A DNA stretch of 64,000 bases from contig CAUUJV010000001.1 in assembly GCA_963545565.1 (NCBI GenBank), positions 124,001 to 188,000 on the forward strand, written 5' to 3'. The DNA is from CAUUJV01 sp963545565. GTDB taxonomy: Bacteria; Actinomycetota; Actinomycetes; Actinomycetales; Bifidobacteriaceae. Position 1 is the stretch's first letter; each line of letters begins with the position of its first letter. A program made the position numbers and the translations under genes. The notes under the pieces were generated by a model. The model ran no database searches. It had not been told where the DNA came from and worked only from the letters and a program-made list of their open reading frames with translations. Positions 25,542 through 32,803 of this stretch are shown in pieces.

Positions 25542-28211
25542 ATGAGCTCACAGATTTTACCGGACTCTAATGATGGAGCTTCGACGAATGGGGACTGGGC
25601 GCAGCAACCTGGTTCTTTAGGCAAGCGAATTCCCATGGGTGTATGGGATGGCTCAAGTGAGCCTTTATCTGATGATGAAATCTATGAGTTATTCTTCGAG
25701 TGGGTAAGTTCTGCGCGTAACATTACTCCATGGCCGCATCAGGAAGAAGCAATTCTCTCCTTACTTTCTGGTGACCATGTGATTGTGAACACTCCAACAG
25801 GCTCAGGTAAATCGCTTATCGCTTTAGGTATGCATGCCATGGCTTTATGCCAAGGAAAGATCTCGTATTACACTGCTCCTATTAAGGCGCTTGTTAGTGA
25901 AAAATTCTTTGAGCTTGTTTCTATTCTCGGTCCTCGCAATGTGGGCATGATTACTGGTGATACACATATCAATGCGCAGGCCCCCGTTATCTGTTGCACA
26001 GCAGAGATTCTGGCAAATAAGGCCTTGCGTGAGGGAGAAAAAGCAGATATTGGCTGCGTTGCGATGGATGAGTTTCATTACTATGGAGATCCTGACCGTG
26101 GTTGGGCGTGGCAAGTTCCTCTTCTTACTCTTCCTCATACACAGTTTCTTCTGATGAGTGCAACTCTAGGCGATGTCAGCTCCATCGCTGCAAATCTGGA
26201 GAAACATACACATCGCCACGTCACAAATGTTTCTGATGCGCCGCGCCCTGTTCCTTTGAGCTACGAATACGTGGACACGGCTTTGCCCAACACCATTGAG
26301 CTACTTTTGCGTGGTGGAAAAACACCTATTTATATTGTTCATTTTTCTCAAGATGCAGCCTTGGAAACAGCGCAGAGTCTTTCGAGTTTGGGAGTTACCG
26401 ATCGCGAACAGCGTGATGCTATTAAAGAAGCAGTGAAAGGAACAGCGTTCACAACAGCCTTCGGTAAAATTTTGAAGCGTCTACTCCTCACCGGTGTAGG
26501 TGTGCATCATGCTGGAATGCTTCCGCGATATCGTCGTCTTGTTGAGCAATTAGCCCAGCAGGGATTACTTCCGGTTATCTGCGGTACAGATACACTTGGA
26601 GTGGGTATCAATGTACCAATTCACGCCGTCTTATTCACTGCTTTAACAAAATATGACGGTAGGCGTCAGCGTCGATTACGTGCACGTGAATTTCATCAGA
26701 TTGCTGGCAGAGCTGGTCGCTCAGGTTTTGATACTGAAGGACTGGTTGTTGCGCTTGCTCCCGAATATGAAATCGAAAATGCAAAAGCTGTTGCCAAAGC
26801 TGGCAATGACCCTAAAAAGTTAAAGAAAGTCAAACGTAAGAAAGCTCCTGAAGGATTCGTCAACTGGAGCAAAGCCACATATGACAAGCTTATTGAATCT
26901 GCTCCAGAAACATTGATTCCACATCTTCGCATTACGCACTCCATTGTTTTGTCTGAAATCAGCCAAGGCGGAAACGCGTGGAAACGAGTAAAGAACCTTA
27001 TTGAGGAATCTGAGCAGTCGCCTGATTCGAAGGCAGAGCTAGTCGAACGTGCAGCACAACTTTTCCAAACACTTATGGATTCTGGAGTTGTGGAAAAATG
27101 GGAGCTTGATGATGGCTCGATGGATTATTCTTTGACCATTGACATGCCCGATGATTTTGCTCTGGATCAGCCGCTTTCCCCGTTCCTTTTAGCTTGTTTG
27201 GAATTGCTTGACCCAGAGAACCCTGACTATGCGTTAGATGTCATTTCTATGGTGGAAGCTACATTGGATGATCCTCGTCAAGTACTACGAGCTCAAGAGC
27301 GTAAGGCTCGTGATGCTGCAATGTTGGAGATGAAAGATGAGGGATTGGATTATGACGAGCGTATGGAAAAGCTCGCAGAAATCACATATCCAAAACCTCT
27401 TGAAGAAATTATGGAACCAGCATTTGAGCAGTACAAGCGTGATATTCCATGGGCGGCCGATTGTCAACTAGCCTGCAAATCTGTTGTAAGAGACATGGTT
27501 GAAAGTGCAAATGACTTCTCACAATATATTGGCCAATACGGCATTTCACGTAGCGAAGGTACGCTGCTGCGCTACCTGAGTGATGCTTATCGGGCATTAA
27601 GCCGAACCGTTCCTGTTGAAAAGCGTAATGAGCAGCTTGAAGACATTATTGAGTGGCTTGGGTTAATTGTTCGTGGAATCGATTCTTCACTCGTGGATGA
27701 ATGGGAGAGCTCTGCTGCTCTCGACGTCCAAATGCGTCAAAATGTGGCTGACAGCACTGATACACAATTCAGTGCACTTTCTGCCGCTCCTCCCCAGCGT
27801 GCAGGTGAAGTAGTGAAAAATCGTAGAGGACTTACCGTTCTTGTTCGTAATGCATTGTTCCATCGTGTGCAACTTATGGCTTTGGATAATCCTCAAGCAT
27901 TGGCAGATTTAGATGGAGATTGGGGCATGCATGCGCACGATTGGGAAGATACCTTAGATGATTTCTATGAAGATCATGATGAGATTCTAACTGACGCTGA
28001 TGCTCGTTCTTCTGATTACCTAATGATTGATACCTCGCGAGAGAAAACACATCACACGTGGCATGTGCGCCAAATCATAAGCGATATTGAAGGTGACCAT
28101 GATTGGGCAATAGATGGCACAATCAACTTAGATGAAACGCAGGAAGCTAGCGACGTTTCCTTCCTCACTTACGATGTTGGTAGGGTTGAAGACCTCGTTG
28201 CTAAGGACTGA
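25542..28211 (+). CDS. Ski2-like DEAD/DEAH-box helicase with DUF3516 C-terminus
   Basis: Superfamily 2 ATP-dependent helicase, probably acting on RNA or structured nucleic acid; the exact role is unknown. The first RecA fold has a Q-like WPHQEEAI, Walker A TPTGSGKS, TAPIKALVSEK, Walker B as MDEFHYYGDP and motif III MSATLGD. The second has VGVHHAGMLPRYRR, GTDTLGVGINVP and motif VI QIAGRAGRSGFDTEG. After about residue 430 a long helical DUF3516 region follows, typical of an actinobacterial family. The protein is 889 residues from ATG 25542, chosen because GGGGAAG precedes it. It is followed, one base after its stop, by rarA, so the two probably share an mRNA, hinting at a DNA or RNA maintenance role. 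Confidence 0.88.
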   Translation: MSSQILPDSNDGASTNGDWAQQPGSLGKRIPMGVWDGSSEPLSDDEIYELFFEWVSSARNITPWPHQEEAILSLLSGDHVIVNTPTGSGKSLIALGMHAMALCQGKISYYTAPIKALVSEKFFELVSILGPRNVGMITGDTHINAQAPVICCTAEILANKALREGEKADIGCVAMDEFHYYGDPDRGWAWQVPLLTLPHTQFLLMSATLGDVSSIAANLEKHTHRHVTNVSDAPRPVPLSYEYVDTALPNTIELLLRGGKTPIYIVHFSQDAALETAQSLSSLGVTDREQRDAIKEAVKGTAFTTAFGKILKRLLLTGVGVHHAGMLPRYRRLVEQLAQQGLLPVICGTDTLGVGINVPIHAVLFTALTKYDGRRQRRLRAREFHQIAGRAGRSGFDTEGLVVALAPEYEIENAKAVAKAGNDPKKLKKVKRKKAPEGFVNWSKATYDKLIESAPETLIPHLRITHSIVLSEISQGGNAWKRVKNLIEESEQSPDSKAELVERAAQLFQTLMDSGVVEKWELDDGSMDYSLTIDMPDDFALDQPLSPFLLACLELLDPENPDYALDVISMVEATLDDPRQVLRAQERKARDAAMLEMKDEGLDYDERMEKLAEITYPKPLEEIMEPAFEQYKRDIPWAADCQLACKSVVRDMVESANDFSQYIGQYGISRSEGTLLRYLSDAYRALSRTVPVEKRNEQLEDIIEWLGLIVRGIDSSLVDEWESSAALDVQMRQNVADSTDTQFSALSAAPPQRAGEVVKNRRGLTVLVRNALFHRVQLMALDNPQALADLDGDWGMHAHDWEDTLDDFYEDHDEILTDADARSSDYLMIDTSREKTHHTWHVRQIISDIEGDHDWAIDGTINLDETQEASDVSFLTYDVGRVEDLVAKD

Positions 28212-28212
28212 T

Positions 28213-29586
28213 ATGGCGTCGCAAAATGATTTATTTGATTCAGTTGAAGTTTCAGACGATGTGATGACGCGCCCTTTGGCGGTGCGCATGCGTCCACAGA
28301 CGCTGGATGAGGTGATAGGGCAGGAGCATGTACTTGTTCCTGGTTCACCGTTGCGCCGAGTTGCTGCACCTGTCACACATTCTCGCACTGCTCCAACATC
28401 GATTATTCTGTTTGGCCCTCCAGGAGTTGGCAAAACTACGCTTGCGTATATTGTTGCTAAGCAATCTGGCCGCGTTTTTGAAGAACTTTCTGCTGTGACT
28501 TCGGGTGTGAAAGAAATCCGTGAGGTTCTGCGTCGTGCTCATGATCGTCTTGTAACAGAACACAAAGAAACAGTACTATTCATCGATGAGGTGCACCGTT
28601 TTTCAAAATCGCAGCAAGATGCTTTGCTTCCCAGTGTAGAGAATCGCGACATTACATTTATTGCGGCTACCACGGAAAATCCAAGTTTTTCTATTATTTC
28701 TCCTCTTATTTCTCGTTCGGTTGTGGTCAAGCTTGAATCTCTTACTGAAGAAAATATTCGCAGTATTGTTGAGCGCGCAATTCGCAGTAAAAACGGTTTA
28801 GGTGATGAAGTTCGTGTAACTGATGATGCATTGAATGATATTGTGCGTATGGCAGCAGGCGATGGTAGAAAGTCTCTTACTATTTTGGAGGCTGCTGCTG
28901 GGGCAGTAACTGCTGATAAAGAACGTGAAAAAGGTGCGAGGCGCCCGATAATTACATCTGAAATTGTGGCTGCTGTTATGGACGTTGCTCAATTGCAGTA
29001 TGACAAAGCGGGAGACAACCACTACGACGTTATCAGTGCTTTTATAAAGTCTATGCGTGGGTCGGATGTTGATGCGGCATTACACTACTTAGCTCGTATG
29101 CTGCGTGCTGGTGAAGATCCTCGATTCATTGCGCGCCGCATTATGATAGCTTCGGCAGAAGAAGTAGGAATGGCGGCTCCACAAATTCTACAAATTACTG
29201 TGGCTGCTGCTCAGGCTGTTGCGCTTGTTGGAATGCCTGAAGCACGCATAATCCTGGGTGAAGCAGTAGTGGCAGTGGCTACGGCGCCGAAATCTAATGC
29301 AAGTTATATGGCTATTAATGATGCTCTTGCAGATGTAGACGCCGGTAATATCGGACAAGTTCCGCTGCATCTTCGCAACGCTCCTACAAAGTTGATGAAA
29401 GAGTGGGGCAACCATGATGGTTATATCTATGCTCACGATGAGCCTAATGCTGTTGCTGCACAGGAATATATGCCCCAAGAACTGCGAGGTAGGGAATATT
29501 ATCATCCTAGCAATCGCGGATATGAGAAGGAGATTGCACCGCGTTTAGAGCGAATTCGCAATATTTTGCATTCAAGAACGCAGTAG
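28213..29586 (+). CDS. rarA: Replication-associated recombination protein A (RarA/MgsA, AAA+)
   Basis: AAA+ ATPase related to clamp loaders that acts at stalled replication forks. It starts with an acidic leader (MASQNDLFD) and RPLAVRMRPQTLDEVIGQEH, the usual conserved N-terminus. Walker A is FGPPGVGKTT and Walker B is LFIDEVHRFSKSQQDALLP. Sensor 1 is seen in AATTENPSFSIISPLISRS. The C-terminal tetramerisation region has KSMRGSDVDAALHYLARML and GEDPRFIARRIMIASAEEVG, characteristic of RarA rather than RuvB. ATG 28213 has AAGGA five bases upstream, within the end of the helicase gene; the upstream in-frame ATG at 28132 would overlap the helicase and lacks family support. Length 457 residues is normal. 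Confidence 0.94.
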   Translation: MASQNDLFDSVEVSDDVMTRPLAVRMRPQTLDEVIGQEHVLVPGSPLRRVAAPVTHSRTAPTSIILFGPPGVGKTTLAYIVAKQSGRVFEELSAVTSGVKEIREVLRRAHDRLVTEHKETVLFIDEVHRFSKSQQDALLPSVENRDITFIAATTENPSFSIISPLISRSVVVKLESLTEENIRSIVERAIRSKNGLGDEVRVTDDALNDIVRMAAGDGRKSLTILEAAAGAVTADKEREKGARRPIITSEIVAAVMDVAQLQYDKAGDNHYDVISAFIKSMRGSDVDAALHYLARMLRAGEDPRFIARRIMIASAEEVGMAAPQILQITVAAAQAVALVGMPEARIILGEAVVAVATAPKSNASYMAINDALADVDAGNIGQVPLHLRNAPTKLMKEWGNHDGYIYAHDEPNAVAAQEYMPQELRGREYYHPSNRGYEKEIAPRLERIRNILHSRTQ

Positions 29587-29670
29587 CCACGCTAACAAGT
29601 TCATAAAGTCTATAAAGTTCATAAGATAATGGGTCGAGCTGTGATCAAACAGTAGCTGAATAATTAGTAA

Positions 29671-29718
29671 TAAAAAAATCTGCGAGCCGTCACTGAATAT
29701 TGGACAATACTCGCAGAT
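29671..29718 (-). terminator. Terminator of the low-complexity membrane protein gene
   Basis: On the minus strand ATCTGCGAG (29718-29710) pairs with CTCGCAGAT (29686-29678), followed by TTTTTTTA. The loop is 23 bases. It may also slow transcription coming from rarA. Confidence 0.75.
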
Positions 29719-29792
29719 GTGAATGTGCTCTTGTATTGATTTACTTATCTATAGATGAGCACAATTGAGTCGCTTAATTTGTTTGATCTGTT

Positions 29793-30554
29793 CTAACTGT
29801 TGATGGAGTCTGAGCCTGTGACTGAGTCGGAACTATTAGAGTTCAGACTAGAACTATCAGAGCTGGAATCAGAAGAGCTGTCTGAGCTTGATGAACCGGA
29901 GCCTGAGGAGCCGGAGTCTGATGATCCAGAGTCTGATGATCCAGAGTCTGAACTAGAACCTGAGTCGGACGAATCAGGTGTTCCCATACTGCCTGAGCTG
30001 TCAGAGCCCATGTTAGGCATCGAACCTAGTCCTCCCATGCTTCCAGAGTTGCCTGATCCCATGTTAGGCATCGAACCTGAAGAGGATCCTCCTAAGGAAG
30101 AGGAACTTGAAGTAGTCGTTGTTGTAGCAGTGCCAGTATTCACAGCTGTGTAGATTGCTCCTCCTCCAAGTCCGCCTGCAACACCAAATACGAGAGCGAT
30201 TCCTGCTGCAGCAATCAATGATTTATTGATTTTAGATTTTTTCTTAGCAGGCTTTGCTGCTGTTGCAGTTTGTCCAACAGATTGGATGTTCTGTGCATCA
30301 TCCTGCGTGTAATACGCATTTGGGTAATAAGTGTTTTGAGTTTGATCATAATTTGTATAACCGTACTCAGATGGTGCAGATGATGCAGATGGGACAGAAG
30401 GAGCTGCTGTGGCTACAAATTGAGTCGTTGCATCATTTGCAGTAGAGCGTGCTGTAGTAAAAGCTTCAGTTTGTGCATCATCGCTGAGGGAAGACGCAGA
30501 TGAGTTGCGTAATGCTGAAGTGTTTTCGTAGTTTTGTGAAGTCACTGTGACCAT
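29793..30554 (-). CDS. Single-pass membrane protein with Ser/Gly/Asp-rich repeat tail
   Basis: Function unknown. The 253-residue protein has a polar, Tyr/Gln/Asn-rich N-terminal part, a basic KPAKKKSKINK stretch, and one hydrophobic segment from about 110 to 137 (LIAAAGIALVFGVAGGLGGG). The rest is low complexity. Two near-identical 17-residue units begin SMPNMGS, and a tail repeats SDSGS. With the basic cluster just before the helix, the N-terminus should be inside and the repeat tail outside. The N-terminal layout resembles the membrane anchor of bifidobacterial HtrA-like proteases, but no protease domain follows. No sorting motif or lipobox is seen. The acidic plus-strand frame opposite is a shadow. 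It diverges from nadE. Confidence 0.7.
   Translation of the reverse strand: MVTVTSQNYENTSALRNSSASSLSDDAQTEAFTTARSTANDATTQFVATAAPSVPSASSAPSEYGYTNYDQTQNTYYPNAYYTQDDAQNIQSVGQTATAAKPAKKKSKINKSLIAAAGIALVFGVAGGLGGGAIYTAVNTGTATTTTTSSSSSLGGSSSGSMPNMGSGNSGSMGGLGSMPNMGSDSSGSMGTPDSSDSGSSSDSGSSDSGSSDSGSSGSGSSSSDSSSDSSSDSSSLNSNSSDSVTGSDSINS
29926..30078. repeat. Tandem coding repeats (15-bp and 51-bp periods)
   Basis: A 15-base unit containing GAGTCTGATGATCCA recurs near 29921-29960. CCCATGTTAGGCATCGAACC starts at 30007 and again at 30058, a 51-base period. Both are in frame in the membrane protein gene and so would add or remove whole repeats. Confidence 0.7.
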
Positions 30555-30704
30555 TTCCTTTCGTGTTAGTTACTAGAAAACACCTCAATATTTGGTATTT
30601 ACTTCGTTGTGTCTGTCGGAGTACTCAAAGTATGTTTTGAAATATCTGAATAAAACAAGTAGTTTTCTGGGAATGAGCTGAAAACATAAATTCTCTAGTC
30701 ACAT

Positions 30705-30710
30705 TAGAAT
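30705..30710 (+). promoter_or_regulatory. Candidate -10 of a leaderless nadE mRNA
   Basis: TAGAAT ends six bases before the nadE GTG start. No Shine-Dalgarno sequence is present in the gap (AAAAAT). The spacing is that expected when transcription starts at the first base of the start codon. Confidence 0.45.
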
Positions 30711-30716
30711 AAAAAT

Positions 30717-32360
30717 GTGAACGAATCGACAGACCTTATATTTGCTCTTGCTCAAATTGATACGAGTGTTGGAAATCTTGCTAAAAATGCTCAGCTAATT
30801 CTTGATAATTCTCGCGAAGCTCATGTAAAAGGATCGCATGTGGTTGTATTTCCTGAAATGACGCTAACGGGATATCCAATCGATGATCTTGCTATGCGCG
30901 GCACTTTCCGCACAGCTGCATGGCATCAAGCATCTCAATTAGCTCAGCAGCTTAGCGCTGAAGGTCTTGGAGATTTGTACGTTGTAGTCGGAACTGTTGG
31001 CACAGATCATCAAAATGGTAAGCCACGCAATCGTCTTGTTGTGCTTCATGAAGGAACGGTGTGGGCTGGCTACGATAAGCACTTTTTGCCAAATTATGGT
31101 GTTTTCGATGAATTTCGTATTTTCTCTTCTGGTGATAAAACTCTCATCCTTAACATCAATGGACATAAGGTTGGGTTCGCAATCTGCGAAGATATTTGGC
31201 AGGATGGTGGTCCGGTAGCAGCTTTAGCCAATGAGGATATCGACGTTCTCGTCACTATTAACGGCTCTCCATACGAGGGAGGCAAAACCCATATTCGCCA
31301 AGATTTGTGCGCTAAGCGGGCTAGGGAAGTGAACGCTCCTGTTATTTACCTTAATCAAGTTGGTGCTCAAGATGATCTCGTATTTGATGGGGCAAGTTTC
31401 GTTGTGAGTAAATCAGGGAAGCTTTTGGAGCGCTCTGGGCAGTTTATCGAAGACTTGAGCTACTGGACTCTTCCGGCGGATAATACTGAAATTGCTTCGT
31501 CTATCGCTGGCATTATGGAGCCTGATCAAGAAGTTTACACAGCATGCGTTCTTGGTTTGAAAGACTACATGGTTAAGAATGGCTTCAAGGGAGTAGTACT
31601 TGGTCTCTCAGGCGGCATTGATTCTGCGCTTGTTGCAGCAATGGCAGCTGACGCATGTGGTGGAGAGAATGTGTGGGGTGTTTCTATGCCGTCCATGTAT
31701 TCTTCTGATGGTTCGAAGGACGATGCACAAGAATTAGCAGACAATCTTGGCGCTCACTATGAGATTCAGCCCATCGAGCCGATTTTTAATGCTTATCAGC
31801 AGCAGCTTTCTTTAGAGAATATCGCAGCTGAAAATCTTCAAGCTCGTATTCGCGGCGTTATCGTCATGGCATACTCGAACTCGCATAATCTTTTGACTCT
31901 TGCGACTGGAAATAAATCTGAACTTGCCTGTGGATATTCTACAATCTATGGTGATGCTGTTGGTGGATTCGCCCCCATTAAAGATGTCCTTAAAACCCGT
32001 GTGTGGGAGCTAGCTAAGTGGCGAAATTCCTACGCAAAGTCACAGGGAGAAATTCCTCCGATTCCTGTGAACTCTATTATCAAGCCTCCAAGCGCGGAGT
32101 TACTGCCTGGTCAGAAAGATTCAGATTCTCTGCCTGAGTACGATTTGCTCGATCAAGTTTTAGCTGCATATATCGAAAAAGCGCATGGCCGTGCAGATCT
32201 TATGGCTGATGGTTTTGATGAAAAAACTGTTGATACCGTGATGCGCTTGGTTGATCGTGCCGAGTGGAAGCGTCGTCAATATCCGCTCGGACCAAAGGTT
32301 ACAGGACTCGCATTTGGTCGAGACCGTCGTTTGCCTGTGAGCAACGCTTTTTCTGAATAA
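30717..32360 (+). CDS. nadE: Glutamine-dependent NAD(+) synthetase
   Basis: Final step of NAD synthesis: amidates deamido-NAD using ammonia from glutamine. The 547-residue protein is the two-domain form. The N-terminal nitrilase-like glutaminase has its catalytic triad in FPEMTLTGYP (Glu), YDKHFLPNYGVFDE (Lys) and VGFAICEDIWQDGG (Cys). The C-terminal synthetase has the PP-loop SGGIDSALVAAM, ATGNKSELACGY and IPVNSIIKPPSAEL. Both active sites are intact. It starts with GTG, without a Shine-Dalgarno sequence but with TAGAAT at leaderless spacing. A small SPOR-like gene follows 26 bases on and is probably co-transcribed. It diverges from the repeat-tail membrane protein. Confidence 0.95.
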   Translation: MNESTDLIFALAQIDTSVGNLAKNAQLILDNSREAHVKGSHVVVFPEMTLTGYPIDDLAMRGTFRTAAWHQASQLAQQLSAEGLGDLYVVVGTVGTDHQNGKPRNRLVVLHEGTVWAGYDKHFLPNYGVFDEFRIFSSGDKTLILNINGHKVGFAICEDIWQDGGPVAALANEDIDVLVTINGSPYEGGKTHIRQDLCAKRAREVNAPVIYLNQVGAQDDLVFDGASFVVSKSGKLLERSGQFIEDLSYWTLPADNTEIASSIAGIMEPDQEVYTACVLGLKDYMVKNGFKGVVLGLSGGIDSALVAAMAADACGGENVWGVSMPSMYSSDGSKDDAQELADNLGAHYEIQPIEPIFNAYQQQLSLENIAAENLQARIRGVIVMAYSNSHNLLTLATGNKSELACGYSTIYGDAVGGFAPIKDVLKTRVWELAKWRNSYAKSQGEIPPIPVNSIIKPPSAELLPGQKDSDSLPEYDLLDQVLAAYIEKAHGRADLMADGFDEKTVDTVMRLVDRAEWKRRQYPLGPKVTGLAFGRDRRLPVSNAFSE

Positions 32361-32386
32361 TCTGAATAACAGGTGAAAGGTATTGC

Positions 32387-32596
32387 ATGGAAAAAGAGTG
32401 GTATTACAACACAGTGACTGGCAATGTTGAGTATGGAATGTTAAGCCCAGCCGAACAAAGGCTTGGGCCGTATGCAACCCGTGAAGAAGCAGAACATGCT
32501 TTAGACATTGCTCGTGAGCGTAATAATAAATGGGAGGAAGATAACGAGCATTGGAATGCTTTTGGGAGTAAAGATAAAAGCGCAGATGAAAAATAG
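32387..32596 (+). CDS. Small SPOR-like protein
   Basis: Function unknown. The 69-residue soluble protein reads WYYNTVTGNVEYGMLSP, RLGPYATREEAEHALDIA and NKWEEDNEHW. This matches a short actinobacterial family often annotated as SPOR-domain proteins, in which a W-Y-N pattern near the start is followed by a GPY-T-EEAE helix. There is no membrane segment or signal peptide. GAAAGG lies about eight bases before ATG 32387. It is the second gene after nadE. Whether it binds denuded peptidoglycan, as true SPOR domains do, is not known for this shortened family. Confidence 0.75.
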   Translation: MEKEWYYNTVTGNVEYGMLSPAEQRLGPYATREEAEHALDIARERNNKWEEDNEHWNAFGSKDKSADEK

Positions 32597-32694
32597 GCTC
32601 TAACAGACCTAATAGATCTAACAGAGCATTGTTTTCTATTTCCTGTTTTGCTCTCATGAGTTATACAGAATTTATATGATTGAATGAGGTTGAG

Positions 32695-32710
32695 TGTGAG
32701 CAATCTCACG
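32695..32710 (+). promoter_or_regulatory. CRP/FNR-type palindrome upstream of pflB
   Basis: TGTGA-N6-TCACG differs from the CRP-family consensus TGTGA-N6-TCACA by one base. It lies about 95-110 bases before the pflB ATG, and about 34 bases upstream of a TAGAAT (32744-32749) that could be the -10. Confidence 0.4.
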
Positions 32711-32758
32711 ATGTTTTCGGATTATCTGATGATTTTGATTCTGTAGAATAGTGACTAG

Positions 32759-32780
32759 CTCGATGTGATGAAGCATCGAG
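32759..32780 (+). promoter_or_regulatory. Hairpin in the pflB leader
   Basis: CTCGATG (32759-32765) pairs with CATCGAG (32774-32780), ending 12 bases before the pflB ribosome-binding site. There is no T tract, so it may affect mRNA stability or translation rather than termination. Confidence 0.4.
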
Positions 32781-32803
32781 GCGAAATCACTTAAGGAGTG
32801 TTC

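Noticed and set aside
28132..28212. Upstream ATG for rarA at 28132
   Set aside because: It lies inside the helicase gene and adds 27 residues not seen in RarA; ATG 28213 has a well-placed AAGGA.
29800..30153. 117-codon acidic plus-strand frame
   Set aside because: It is the reverse of the Ser/Gly/Asp repeat tail; low complexity on one strand gives an open frame on the other.
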